A stretch of DNA of 61,574 nt, taken from Lachnospiraceae bacterium (lineage in GTDB: Bacteria; Bacillota; Clostridia; Lachnospirales; Lachnospiraceae). The translations under genes and the position numbers were made by a program. The number at the start of each line of letters is the position of its first letter. Within the stretch, counting starts at the first letter, position 1. The stretch is taken from assembly GCA_024682835.1 (NCBI GenBank), contig JAIKYU010000032.1:1-61574 (forward strand), read 5' to 3'. Positions 45,314 to 53,576 of this stretch are shown here, one piece after another. The notes under the pieces are model-generated. The model was not told the origin of the DNA. It was given only the letters and a program-made list of their open reading frames with translations, and did not search any database.

Positions 45314-47380
45314 AAAAGAATTGGATGTCAACCAAATGAGCGGAGATACCTCTTTCTCGGCCAGAATCGCCAGATGACCTGTGGCGCGTGAGATCGCGGT
45401 GTACAGGCAATGTCTCGAGATCCGGTCATCCGGGTAGTTCTCCGGATCGACATCCGGCAGGATCACCTGATCAAATTCCAGGCCCTTGGCAAAAGCCAGT
45501 TTGATCAGAAAGATGCCGTTTTGCGGGAGGGAATCGTGCTGACTCACCACTGCGGGAGCTTCTTTGCCCAGGATAGCGATGAGTTCTTCCAGCGTCTCTT
45601 CATTCCGGCAGATGACTGCGGTCAGTCCGTCCTTCTTTTGATATTCTGCAATCAGCTTTTTCAGTTCCCCGACATATTCCTTTTTCGATCCGCAGACCTT
45701 TATCGCCACCGCGTCTCCGGGGCGTCTGACGGTCAATACCGCCAGTTTTCTCTCCTGCGGCAGCAGGGAAGCAAACAGCTCCGTGATCTCCGGTGAACTC
45801 CGGTAGCTGGTCATAAGCGGCAGGGATACGAATTGTTTTCCCGCTTCACGGGTCATCTCTTCAATCTCGGAAAAAGAAACGGTATCTTCCCGTATCGACT
45901 GGAACTCATCCCCAAAAAGCATAAAACGGGCATTGGGATAATACATGCGGAGGATCTCCAGCTGCGCTTTTGTATAATCCTGTACCTCGTCGATCATGAC
46001 ATAGCGCATGTTCAGGTCGCACAATCCGGTCAGCTCCAGCATCGCGAAGAGCCACTCGGCTTTTGTGATATATTCGGTCCCGAGGATACGCTGCACGATG
46101 TGCCTCACATTGATCCAGGCATAATTCCGGATATTCCGTAACGCTCCGCCAAAATCGTTTTCCAGGCGTCTTTCCTCCGCACGATCCGAAGGTGCCACGG
46201 CATCCGTGTCCGCCTCCGCATCCTCCGCAAGGCTGCGCAGCCGGTTTTTTACCCGGTATTCCAGTTCATCGGCGGAGATCCGGATCCGCCTTACGCCGAG
46301 GGGAAACCGGCGATATTCCTTCACGATCGAAAGAACCTCCCCGGCAGTCATGACAACCCTGTTTTTCTGTGTAATGGGGAAGAAATCCGCCGCTTCCGGT
46401 TTACACAACGGCAGCCCTTTCCGGATCCGTTCCAGCCGGTCAGTTCCGGGTTCTTCACTTGCCCCAGACTCCTGTGCATCCGGTACATGAAGCATGGTCT
46501 GGAATTCCGTCCAGGTGATGGTCAGAGGATTCGTCTCCCCCAGATCCGGAAGTACCTCGTCGATATAGTCCCGGAACACCGGATTTAAGGTCATGAGGCA
46601 TACCTGATCCGGCCGCAGATCCTTGCGCTTACGATAAAACAGATAGGCGATCCTCTGCAACAACACCGAGGTCTTGCCGCTACCGGCGATCCCGTCGACC
46701 AGAAGCACCGGTACATCGGTATAACGGATCACCGTATTCTGCTCCTTCTGGATCGTAGCCGTGATCGCTCGCATCTTGTCGGAATGTGTCTGTGAAAGCG
46801 ATCGCAGCAGCATGGGATCCTCAATGGCGATCCCGGTATCAAAAAAGGAAATGAGCCTGTTCTTCTGCAGATCAAACTGCCTGCGCAGCAGCAGCTCCAC
46901 CGGGATTTCCCGGTCTCCCACTGTATACCGGGTGGGACCGGTCTCCTGATTGTAATACACCTCGGCGATCGGCGATCTCCAGTCGATGATCAGCGGACCT
47001 GCGCCATGTTCCGTGATACCCGCACGGCCGATGTAATAGTTCTCCTGAGGCTCCGAGGGATCGAAGCACAGACGGATTTCGGCAAAATACGGCGCCTCCA
47101 GGAGTTTCCTCACGACATTTATGTTTCTCCAGAGAGAATCGCTTTCTACATTATAGGTGTCGATATAGCGGTTCCAGACCTCGATCTCTGCCAGAGTTTC
47201 CATGGCAGTCTCATCATCCGCGTAGTCAAAACGTATGTTGTCACGGATATCATTTTTATCCTCCTGTGCTTTCCTGTCCAATGCCCGGATCTGTTCCTCA
47301 AGTTCCTTTTCCATCGCAAGGAGTTTGTCATATATCAGGCTCAGGTGCGCCTGTTCCGCTTTGAATTCTTTACGATCCAT
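45281..47380 (-). CDS. helD: UvrD-like helicase of the HelD (RNA polymerase recycling) family
   Basis: 699 residues. An N-terminal antiparallel coiled coil (about 1-80) that in HelD enters the polymerase channel, then superfamily-1 helicase domains: Walker A DGIAGSGKTSVLL, Walker B YVMIDEVQDYTKAQ, TSYRSSPEI and a C-terminal AKGLEFDQVILPDVD motif. HelD pulls stalled or idle RNA polymerase off DNA using ATP. The length is slightly shorter than the Bacillus protein. 3' end overlap with the hydrolase gene. Confidence 0.88.
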   Translation of the reverse strand: MDRKEFKAEQAHLSLIYDKLLAMEKELEEQIRALDRKAQEDKNDIRDNIRFDYADDETAMETLAEIEVWNRYIDTYNVESDSLWRNINVVRKLLEAPYFAEIRLCFDPSEPQENYYIGRAGITEHGAGPLIIDWRSPIAEVYYNQETGPTRYTVGDREIPVELLLRRQFDLQKNRLISFFDTGIAIEDPMLLRSLSQTHSDKMRAITATIQKEQNTVIRYTDVPVLLVDGIAGSGKTSVLLQRIAYLFYRKRKDLRPDQVCLMTLNPVFRDYIDEVLPDLGETNPLTITWTEFQTMLHVPDAQESGASEEPGTDRLERIRKGLPLCKPEAADFFPITQKNRVVMTAGEVLSIVKEYRRFPLGVRRIRISADELEYRVKNRLRSLAEDAEADTDAVAPSDRAEERRLENDFGGALRNIRNYAWINVRHIVQRILGTEYITKAEWLFAMLELTGLCDLNMRYVMIDEVQDYTKAQLEILRMYYPNARFMLFGDEFQSIREDTVSFSEIEEMTREAGKQFVSLPLMTSYRSSPEITELFASLLPQERKLAVLTVRRPGDAVAIKVCGSKKEYVGELKKLIAEYQKKDGLTAVICRNEETLEELIAILGKEAPAVVSQHDSLPQNGIFLIKLAFAKGLEFDQVILPDVDPENYPDDRISRHCLYTAISRATGHLAILAEKEVSPLIWLTSNSFSSVHPIPDHL

Positions 47381-47742
47381 ATGTTTTCCCGATCCTTTTT
47401 TTCATAAATCTCCCGTCATTCATGCAGGACGCTTTCTTCACAGCCGAGCTCCGCTGATTCGCAATACAGAGATTTAACCTCCTGCACATCCACGCTTCAC
47501 ACTCCATCATTTTATCATAGTCCCCCGAGCGGAAAAAGGGGCGGCAAAAAAACCTGCAACCATCCCAAAATTCTATTATGTTTTTGTGAAAGGACAGTTT
47601 ATAATGGTGGATATGATTTACAGAATATTCGACATATCGGCGCAGTTCAGCACGATGGGGAACACACGAAATACAGAATTGTTGAGGGTAAAGAGAAATG
47701 AAAAGGGGAGCATGAACGCTGCACCAGGTAAGGAATGATGGG
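47381..47742. other. 362-nt intergenic region with one possible small ORF
   Basis: Divergent spacer between helD and ybaK. A 44-codon ORF (47604-47738, beginning MVDMIYRIFD) has a GAAAGGA site upstream, and its stop lies within the ybaK ribosome-binding region. A TATAAT at 47600-47605 overlaps its ATG and may instead be the ybaK -10. No stable hairpin or repeat was seen. Confidence 0.35.
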
Positions 47743-48240
47743 ATGAAAAAGAGTGAAAAGACAAATGTGATGCGGGTTCTTGACGGGAAGAAGATTTTCT
47801 ACGAGAGCCATACATATGAACCGGATCCGACCATGAGCGGAGAAGAGATCGCAGGCATTCTCGGCGAAGACCCGGCGAAAGTGTTTAAGACACTCGTGAC
47901 GCAGGGGAAGAGCGGGACATATTATGTTTTTGTAGTTCCTGTAAAGGAGGAGCTTGACTTAAAGAAAGCCGCTGCAGCATCGGGGGAGAAGGCGGTGAGC
48001 ATGATCAAACAGAAGGATCTTCTGCCGCTTACAGGATATGTTCACGGAGGATGCTCTCCGATCGGTATGAAGAAGCAGTTTCAAACCTTTATTCATAAGA
48101 CGGTCTCTATGTATGACAGGGTGTTTGTCAGCGCCGGCAAGGTGGGTTTTCAGATAGAGCTGGCGCCGGATGATCTGATATCGGTTGCGGAATGCAAATT
48201 GGCGGATATTGTCATTTCAATTCCTGCGCAGTTCCTTTAA
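47743..48240 (+). CDS. ybaK: Cys-tRNA(Pro)/Cys-tRNA(Cys) deacylase YbaK
   Basis: 165 residues. YbaK/EbsC fold with KVFKTLVTQGKSG, the catalytic Lys region GEKAVSMIKQKDLLPLTGYVHGGCSPIGMKK and FQIELAPDDL (motifs quoted in part). It hydrolyses mischarged Cys-tRNA(Pro) to maintain translational fidelity. AGGAATGATGGG precedes the ATG. Confidence 0.93.
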   Translation: MKKSEKTNVMRVLDGKKIFYESHTYEPDPTMSGEEIAGILGEDPAKVFKTLVTQGKSGTYYVFVVPVKEELDLKKAAAASGEKAVSMIKQKDLLPLTGYVHGGCSPIGMKKQFQTFIHKTVSMYDRVFVSAGKVGFQIELAPDDLISVAECKLADIVISIPAQFL

Positions 48241-48304
48241 ACACCTGTTCCTATTGCTATCTGTTTCATTATCACTGTAGCAATATGTAAATATCCCCAA
48301 AGTA

Positions 48305-48466
48305 TTACGGGCAGGATTTAAATACGCAGATCAGGACAATCCCCTGCATGAGTTTCAGTTGTGCCAGGCCGCCGATAGCCTGTGTGATCTTCCCGATCTG
48401 TTCCTCATCCCGCGCGCCAAAGTACTCACTGAGAAACTGCGGCCACATGGGCAATCTTATGATCAT
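48305..48466 (-). other. Possible 53-codon small ORF or gene remnant in a 328-nt gap
   Basis: The gap 48241-48568 contains no clear gene. On the minus strand an ATG at 48466 opens 53 codons (FLSEYFGARDEEQIGKITQA and a hydrophobic end) to TAA at 48305. The amphipathic, natural-looking composition suggests a remnant or microprotein, but there is no good binding site. Confidence 0.25.
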
Positions 48467-48568
48467 GTCCGCTCACAGGCAGGAATACGCCTGTGGCGTT
48501 CGTAATACCTGAAATGTAATTCGAAATTCTGCTTTCGAACCCTTTCGTCTTTCATACGGAATTTACTA

Positions 48569-48874
48569 TTACAATTCAGGATTGTTTTCGTACCGGCAAT
48601 GTGAACCGCTTTCCTGGCTTCCTCCAACTCCTCCATCCGAATCATCCGTCATGAGCAATTCCCGGAATTCCTTTCGCCCCGGAACCCATGCTTTTTCATA
48701 GATATGCGTAAAATGGTTTTTTACGGTCTGCTCCGAGATTCCATACATATAGGCAATTCTCCGGTTTGAGAATCCGGACACCTTAAGATATCCGAGTTCC
48801 AATTCCCGTTTTGTAAGGCCGTATTTTCGGGCGACTCTGAGATAGTGTTCTTTTGTGATCTCAGTTCCCGTCAT
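48569..48874 (-). CDS. Stand-alone LuxR-type HTH regulator
   Basis: 101 residues, almost only a GerE/LuxR helix-turn-helix (about 18-80): LTKRELELGYLKVSGFSNRR and ISEQTVKNHFTHIYEKA. No sensor or receiver domain is fused. The ATG at 48874 overlaps the end of the upstream membrane protein gene by 14 nt, suggesting that protein gates it. The C-terminal 20 residues are Gly/Ser-rich. Confidence 0.82.
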   Translation of the reverse strand: MTGTEITKEHYLRVARKYGLTKRELELGYLKVSGFSNRRIAYMYGISEQTVKNHFTHIYEKAWVPGRKEFRELLMTDDSDGGVGGSQESGSHCRYENNPEL

Positions 48875-49340
48875 CTTCAAGATCCATTTCTTCGTTCATT
48901 TTACGTTCTGCGTTCAGTTTGAGCGGTAGAAGGATAAACTCGATGATCACTGCATAGAATCCCGAAAGAAAACACACCGCCAGATTGGGGCCTATCGTTG
49001 ATGGCTCAAGTCTGCCCAGCAGGATCACACCGGATATGATGATTGCAAAGAGCGCCCCGAAAATTGTCAGTTTCTGTGCCGCCCCTACAGCTTCTATGAT
49101 GTTTTTCAGTTCCAGCAGACGATATGGTTTGATTCCGACCGAAAACGCCTTCCAAAAATCCTTCCATTCTCCCATGATGATCAGCCCTGGAACCAAGATC
49201 AATACAATGAGCATGATCGAAGGCAGATCGACAAACCATAGCACAGCCGACAGTCCTCCACATAGAAGGAGAGTAAACAGAAATAGTCCTATGAACAGAA
49301 TCAACTCACCAAACAGAATCCACCTTATGTTTTTCTTCAT
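48861..49340 (-). CDS. MotA/ExbB-like small membrane protein
   Basis: 159 residues with four membrane helices. The second half (LKNIIEAVGAAQKLTIFG, LGRLEPSTIGPNLAVCFLSG, FILLPLKLNAERK) resembles the core of MotA/TolQ/ExbB proton channels, but it is much shorter and lacks the large cytoplasmic loop. Translationally coupled to the LuxR-type protein. Proposed role: membrane sensor controlling the regulator; this is inference. Confidence 0.62.
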   Translation of the reverse strand: MKKNIRWILFGELILFIGLFLFTLLLCGGLSAVLWFVDLPSIMLIVLILVPGLIIMGEWKDFWKAFSVGIKPYRLLELKNIIEAVGAAQKLTIFGALFAIIISGVILLGRLEPSTIGPNLAVCFLSGFYAVIIEFILLPLKLNAERKMNEEMDLEDDGN

Positions 49341-49442
49341 AACAGCCCCCTTTCCGATGCTGAATCGCTATATCTATGCTGACTTTATCACAGATAGCAC
49401 AGAGATGATATAGTACCTTTTTTCAAAATAGAGACAAGCAAA

Positions 49443-49470
49443 AAAGTCCGGGGATTTCTCCTCGGACTTT
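49443..49470 (-). terminator. Intrinsic terminator of the first histone-like gene
   Basis: AAAGTCCG pairs with CGGACTTT around GGGATTTCTCCT; on the minus strand it continues into a T-run (complement of 49440-49445). Nearly the same design occurs at 56755-56782. Confidence 0.75.
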
Positions 49471-49495
49471 CCTGAATGATATTTCCTTCAGCCTT

Positions 49496-49759
49496 TTATT
49501 TCTGGCCGGCCTTCAGCAGCGCAACAGCCGCCGTCTTTGTCACCGTCTTGGCGCCCCTGTACAGCTCAATGAGCTTCTTCTCGGTGGCGGTAAGGTTCGT
49601 GATCGCTACAGCCTTCTTTGCCGCAGGCTTCTTCGCCGCAGTCGCTTTCTTAGCGGCCGGCTCCTTTTCCGTTGTCTTTGTATCCGCAGGTTTCTTTGCG
49701 GTCGTCGCCTTCTTCGCTGTCGCTGTTTTCTTTGTTGCCGGTTTCTTTGCTGCAGCCAT
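49496..49759 (-). CDS. Histone H1-like Lys/Ala-rich protein
   Basis: 87 residues. N-terminal about 50 residues consist of AKKPA/ATKKA-type repeats, very like bacterial histone H1 tails. The last 38 residues form a conserved module (LTATEKKLIELYRGAKTVTK) shared with the paralogue at 57236-57613. A nucleoid- or RNA-binding role is inferred from charge. The ATG at 49759 has CAGGAGAAG upstream; the longer frame has no support. Confidence 0.8.
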   Translation of the reverse strand: MAAAKKPATKKTATAKKATTAKKPADTKTTEKEPAAKKATAAKKPAAKKAVAITNLTATEKKLIELYRGAKTVTKTAAVALLKAGQK

Positions 49760-49852
49760 GTCTTCTCCTGTACCTTTCCTGAAATCCCTTTTCATCATGG
49801 CCGTCATCAGACGGAACAGAACCCTTCAATCCTAAACATCCACCTCGCTCAT

Positions 49853-50569
49853 CTATTTCCACGGTCTTATTTTATCAATCCAACCGTTTTCATTCCAATA
49901 CTTAAAGTCGGTATATTCGGGATCCTTTTTACCAAGACTCGTCTGCAGCATCCTTACCATATAGAATTTTGCTCTCACTATAACATTTGTATGTCCCGGC
50001 TTATCATAATTAATAGCATGGTATTTTCGCGCGACACTGCTTAGCTTTTTATAGAAGGATGCTTTCCTCTTGTCCTCGATCTTGTCCCAGTCAATTTCAG
50101 ACATCAGTTTGAAACTAACGACTTTGATGGTCGAAATGCCCCACCAGGAAAGGCTGTCCTTAATATCCTTTGCGGTGGATTTTCCGCCCGCTCCCAGGCA
50201 TTGTGTGATTATCACAGCCCGCTTTCCGAACATTTCCTTCGCCGGGCGATGAGGCATCCACCTGTAGCCAAAATGGTCAAGCATAGCTTTCATTGCTCCG
50301 GTTGTATGGAAAACATATGCAGGTGATGTAAAAACAAGAAGATCCGCTTCAAGCAAGGACTTCTCGATCTTCTGCACTATTTCAGCATCCTTGCAGAGGT
50401 TCGGATTATTTCTGAAACACGCAGTACATCCTGTACAGAATCCCGGGCCATCTTTTGGAAGATAGTATTCCGTGATCTCTGAATCGTCTCTGAACTGCTC
50501 TAAAAATATTTCCTTCATTCTGTATGTAACACCATGCTTTTCAGTTCCGTTTATCACTGTGATCTTCAT
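49853..50569 (-). CDS. NADPH-dependent FMN reductase/flavodoxin-fold oxidoreductase
   Basis: 238 residues. The flavodoxin-fold nucleotide loop is VINGTEKHGVTYRM. A Cys cluster CTGCTACFRNNPNLC resembles iron-sulfur flavoproteins. SPAYVFHTTGAMKAMLDHF supplies the FMN-binding turn. It is the target gene of the TetR regulator with which it overlaps by 4 nt; the role may be quinone or aromatic reduction. The C-terminal 60 residues are family-specific. Confidence 0.83.
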   Translation of the reverse strand: MKITVINGTEKHGVTYRMKEIFLEQFRDDSEITEYYLPKDGPGFCTGCTACFRNNPNLCKDAEIVQKIEKSLLEADLLVFTSPAYVFHTTGAMKAMLDHFGYRWMPHRPAKEMFGKRAVIITQCLGAGGKSTAKDIKDSLSWWGISTIKVVSFKLMSEIDWDKIEDKRKASFYKKLSSVARKYHAINYDKPGHTNVIVRAKFYMVRMLQTSLGKKDPEYTDFKYWNENGWIDKIRPWK

Positions 50570-51228
50570 TTTGTACTCCTTCGCGATTGTTTCCTGTTAC
50601 CCTGAATGGAGGTTTCACCTCTTGCATACAGTTTGTTAAACTGCCTGATATGCGCTTCCATTGTCTTAAGTGCCTCTTCCTCACGCTTGGGTTCACGGTC
50701 GCACATGGTCAGAAGCATATAGATTGGCGCGTAAAAATGCAGCGTCATGATTTCCACATTTTCTGTCTGCAATATACCCGATGAAACCATCAGACCGAAA
50801 AGCATTCCTTGATATGAAAGCGGATCATCCACGTACTGCTTCATATATGTAGCCGCAAGTTTTTTATCATGAAACTGTTCGATGGTAAGCATCTTGCGAA
50901 ACCGCCTTGTATAGTCATCATGTATGAAATAAAGAAATAGATTGTTCCCAAGTGTGATCAGCTGCTCTTCAGATATATGCTTATAGATTTCAGCATCTTC
51001 CGCAGCGTTCGCTCCGTTGATCTGCAGATTGCCAGCTTCCTCCAAAAATCGCCTGTTCATCTCCAGGATGATTGCATCAAAAATGGCCTGTTTATTTTTG
51101 TAATGCTTATAAAGAGATGGTGCTTTAATACCAACCCTTTCCGCAATATCTGCAACAAAAACATTTGCGTATCCCTTTTCTGAAAACAGTGTCAATGCTT
51201 CATCCAGTATTCTTTGTTTGGTATCCAT
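50566..51228 (-). CDS. TetR/AcrR family regulator
   Basis: 220 residues. N-terminal TetR HTH (ILDEALTLFSEKGYANVFVA; GIKAPSLYKHYKNKQAIFDA), followed by a helical ligand-binding domain. It most likely represses its own operon with the flavin reductase. Two palindromes of the form CTAAT-N4-ATTAG lie in its promoter, one placed between the -35 and -10. Confidence 0.92.
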   Translation of the reverse strand: MDTKQRILDEALTLFSEKGYANVFVADIAERVGIKAPSLYKHYKNKQAIFDAIILEMNRRFLEEAGNLQINGANAAEDAEIYKHISEEQLITLGNNLFLYFIHDDYTRRFRKMLTIEQFHDKKLAATYMKQYVDDPLSYQGMLFGLMVSSGILQTENVEIMTLHFYAPIYMLLTMCDREPKREEEALKTMEAHIRQFNKLYARGETSIQGNRKQSRRSTK

Positions 51229-51249
51229 TTCATTTCCTCATACTCTTTG

Positions 51250-51290
51250 GCTAATTTCGATTAGCTATATGGTAGACTAATTAAAATTAG
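51250..51290. promoter_or_regulatory. Twin TetR operator
   Basis: GCTAAT-TTCG-ATTAGC (51250-51265) and CTAAT-TAAA-ATTAG (51277-51290), centres 26 bp apart. The second occupies the spacer of the TetR promoter. Confidence 0.65.
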
Positions 51291-51297
51291 CTGTCAA
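51269..51297 (-). promoter_or_regulatory. Promoter of the tetR-flavin reductase operon
   Basis: On the minus strand TTGACA (51297-51292), 17 nt spacer, TACCAT (51274-51269), 41 nt before the TetR start. Between here and 51482 no gene was recognised; a minus-strand open stretch (MEEESAKKIAVFLYRAL) looks like a remnant. Confidence 0.6.
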
Positions 51298-51482
51298 GAA
51301 CAAAAAAACGCTCGAAGGGCAAATCCCCTCAAGCCGCCAATCATATAAATCTACCATATAAACTACCATCAATGCCCTGTATAAAAATACCGCAATCTTT
51401 TTAGCTGATTCTTCCTCCATATCATGGAATATGAACAAGATTGGAAGAATTCTCGTACCCCATTGTTTAAATGCTTGCTTAA

Positions 51483-51524
51483 TAAAGACATCATATTGAC
51501 AATGTCTTTATTTTGATATATGCT
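51483..51524 (+). promoter_or_regulatory. Promoter and palindromic operator of the relB-yoeB pair
   Basis: TTGACA (51496-51501), 17 nt, TATGCT (51519-51524). A perfect 8-bp inverted repeat TAAAGACA...TGTCTTTA (51483-51490 and 51503-51510) embraces the -35, as expected for autorepression by the antitoxin. A leader hairpin GGGAAGT/ACTTCCC lies at 51550-51574. Confidence 0.6.
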
Positions 51525-51601
51525 AATAGAGGATCATTTAGGAGCAAACGGGAAGTACTTCGAAGGGACTTCCCCCAAAAAGCGAGAAAGGTTGTGATAC
51601 T

Positions 51602-51862
51602 ATGGCACAAGCTCTTGTGAATTTTAGAATGGACGACATGCTGAAAAAAGAAATGGAACAAACCTGTCAGGATCTTGGCATGAATATGACGACAGCTTTT
51701 ACCATCTTTGCAAAAAAGATGACCAGAGAGAAGAGGATTCCTTTTGAGGTTTCCATAGATCCTTTTTACTCTGAAGGGAATATTGATTACCTGAAAAAGG
51801 TGACCGGCGAGATCGATTCCGGAAAAGCAGATCTCCACGAACATGAGCTTATCGAGGAATAA
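51602..51862 (+). CDS. relB: RelB/DinJ-family antitoxin
   Basis: 86 residues. N-terminal ribbon-helix-helix (LVNFRMDDMLKKEMEQTCQD; LGMNMTTAFTIFAKKM) and an acidic C-terminal toxin-binding tail. It should bind the promoter palindrome as a dimer and neutralise the adjacent YoeB-like toxin. Its stop is 3 nt before the toxin start. Confidence 0.92.
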   Translation: MAQALVNFRMDDMLKKEMEQTCQDLGMNMTTAFTIFAKKMTREKRIPFEVSIDPFYSEGNIDYLKKVTGEIDSGKADLHEHELIEE

Positions 51863-51865
51863 CAG

Positions 51866-52129
51866 ATGAGCAGAGTGTTATGGGACGACCGTGCCTGGGA
51901 TGATTATATATACTGGCAGGGACAGGATAAAAAGACACTGAAAAGAATCAACACACTCATCAAGGACATCAAGCGCGATCCCTTCCATGGTATCGGCAAA
52001 CCCGAACCACTCGTGGGTGATCTTTCCGGATGGTGGAGCAGACGGATAGATGACAGTAATCGCATTGTGTACAAATTTGAAGATGATGTAGTCACCATAG
52101 CAGCTTGTCGGAATCACTATGAAGGATAA
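51866..52129 (+). CDS. yoeB: YoeB-type mRNA interferase toxin
   Basis: 87 residues, strongly like E. coli YoeB: WDDYIYWQGQDKK, INTLIKDIKRDPF, GKPEPL (catalytic Glu), WSRRIDD (Arg), CRNHYEG (C-terminal catalytic His-Tyr). It cleaves mRNA at the ribosomal A site. All key residues are present, with two extra C-terminal residues. Paired with a RelB/DinJ antitoxin instead of the classical YefM/Phd type. Confidence 0.94.
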   Translation: MSRVLWDDRAWDDYIYWQGQDKKTLKRINTLIKDIKRDPFHGIGKPEPLVGDLSGWWSRRIDDSNRIVYKFEDDVVTIAACRNHYEG

Positions 52130-52154
52130 AATTGTGGATGAGTTTACACCGAAG

Positions 52155-52541
52155 TTATTCTAAATCCGTATAATACTCAACCAGCATTTCCTTAGATATC
52201 GGCACACTGCTTCCTTCCAGCTCTTTATATATCAGATCCGTCAGATTCTTTAGACATGCCCATAACATCTCCTGGCTGTCATCTGTAATATACGTACTCT
52301 TTATGGCTTCTTTTTCATAATATGGCAGCTTGTCAATTTCTCGGTTTACAGCGCTTTCGAGTCTGTATCGGTCTCCTAAAAGATCAATATATATATTTCT
52401 GACAAATTCAAGTTCACCTACAGTACGGAAATAGTTGTTTCGCTTGATAGCTACCGCGGCATGCATCAAGTGCACCAATGCATAATTACAGGCGGTTTCC
52501 AGATCTTTTTGCTGTTTACTACCATATATCTGCTCATCCAT
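52155..52541 (-). CDS. Possible C-terminal helical domain of a nucleotidyltransferase (truncated)
   Basis: 128 residues from the ATG at 52541 (GAAAGG upstream), entirely helical. The segment HLMHAAVAIKRNNYFRTVGELEFVR resembles the helical C-terminal half of aminoglycoside-type nucleotidyltransferases, whose catalytic GSxxx-DxD domain would be expected before it but is absent. An upstream start at 52610 would overlap the preceding gene by 59 nt. Either a remnant or a free-standing helical protein; moderate uncertainty. Confidence 0.5.
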   Translation of the reverse strand: MDEQIYGSKQQKDLETACNYALVHLMHAAVAIKRNNYFRTVGELEFVRNIYIDLLGDRYRLESAVNREIDKLPYYEKEAIKSTYITDDSQEMLWACLKNLTDLIYKELEGSSVPISKEMLVEYYTDLE

Positions 52542-52551
52542 AGTAGGCCTT

Positions 52552-52866
52552 TCAATCAGCATCTTCATCCATGGTTTCAAGAAGAAAGCTGACCGGTCGG
52601 AATCCGTCATTGCAGGAGATCATTGCCGACCGGGGATTTTTCATCCATCCGTCATAGAAGTTTTCTCCTCCGTGTGACAGGGTCATGACAAAGGGAGACA
52701 CCGTGTCCCAGGCACTGTCGCAGAATCCCTCCGGCCGCTGCCAACCGTTACAGATAAACTCCTGACCAAGCCGCATGAAACAGGCATGCTCTATCGGATT
52801 CTCATATTGCTCGATCAGATCGTCATAATGCGTGATCCTCTTAACTGTTACACGAACCTTCTTCAT
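52552..52866 (-). CDS. TIGR04076-family small protein
   Basis: 104 residues: N-terminal MKKVRVTVKRITHYDDL, two to three Cys (CFMRLGQEFICNG) and WDTVSPFVMTLSHGGENFY, features of the TIGR04076 family, whose function is unknown. Co-directional with, and 10 nt upstream of, the nucleotidyltransferase-like gene. Confidence 0.75.
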   Translation of the reverse strand: MKKVRVTVKRITHYDDLIEQYENPIEHACFMRLGQEFICNGWQRPEGFCDSAWDTVSPFVMTLSHGGENFYDGWMKNPRSAMISCNDGFRPVSFLLETMDEDAD

Positions 52867-52904
52867 TGTTTATCCCTCTTCCGGCTCATTCAATTCGAAG
52901 TACA

Positions 52905-53555
52905 TCAAATAAGTGATCGTATATCAAATACGCTTTCAGCAAGGTACGTTGCTCCCGCAGATGTCAGTTCATCCTTATCACCATAACCGTACAGGACGCC
53001 TATGGAGTCTATGCCGACCTCATTTGCTGCCGTCACATCGTTTTCTCTGTCACCGATCATAACGGCCAGCGATTTATCAGCAATCCTGCATTCCTCTAAA
53101 GCATAACGAATGACATCGGATTTATGCGGACGGCTTTGGTCATCAGCGGTAGCCACAAAATCGAAATATTTCCCCAACCCAAAATGCGTAAGCACGGTAT
53201 TGGTTCCCAATGCACTTTTTGATGTGGCAACGATCAACGTCTTGCCTCTGTCTTTCAGATCCGAGAGCAGCTGTTCTACCCCCGGGTATACTGCATTCTC
53301 CAATACCCCGCCCTGCGTATTGTAATAATATCTGTATAGTGCGATTGCCTTGTCTGTATCTTCGGGAGAATAGCCTAAAGCCCTGCCAAAAGAATCCTTC
53401 AGCGGAGGTCCCACAAATCTTCGAAGCTGACTGATGTCGGGCACCTTACCGCCCATTTTTTCAATCGCATACGAAAATCCATTCATGATTCCCGGCCCGG
53501 AATCTGTCAGCGTACCATCCAGATCAAAAAGAATGTAAGAATACGGCTTTGCCAT
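52905..53555 (-). CDS. HAD-superfamily phosphatase (phosphoglycolate phosphatase/PpaX-like)
   Basis: 216 residues. Motif I FDLDGTLTDSG with nucleophile and acid Asp, motif II ATSKS, motif III Lys near RPHKSD, and motif IV MIGDRENDV. The helical cap is of the Gph/PpaX size. It hydrolyses a small phosphoester in the cytosol; the exact substrate is not readable. Confidence 0.9.
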   Translation of the reverse strand: MAKPYSYILFDLDGTLTDSGPGIMNGFSYAIEKMGGKVPDISQLRRFVGPPLKDSFGRALGYSPEDTDKAIALYRYYYNTQGGVLENAVYPGVEQLLSDLKDRGKTLIVATSKSALGTNTVLTHFGLGKYFDFVATADDQSRPHKSDVIRYALEECRIADKSLAVMIGDRENDVTAANEVGIDSIGVLYGYGDKDELTSAGATYLAESVFDIRSLI

Positions 53556-53576
53556 TTATACAATTCCCCTTATCAG

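Noticed and set aside
51299-51480. Minus-strand open stretch before the TetR operator (MEEESAKKIAVFLYRAL)
   Set aside because: No start with a binding site, it runs through the TetR promoter, and no family was recognised; considered a possible remnant only.
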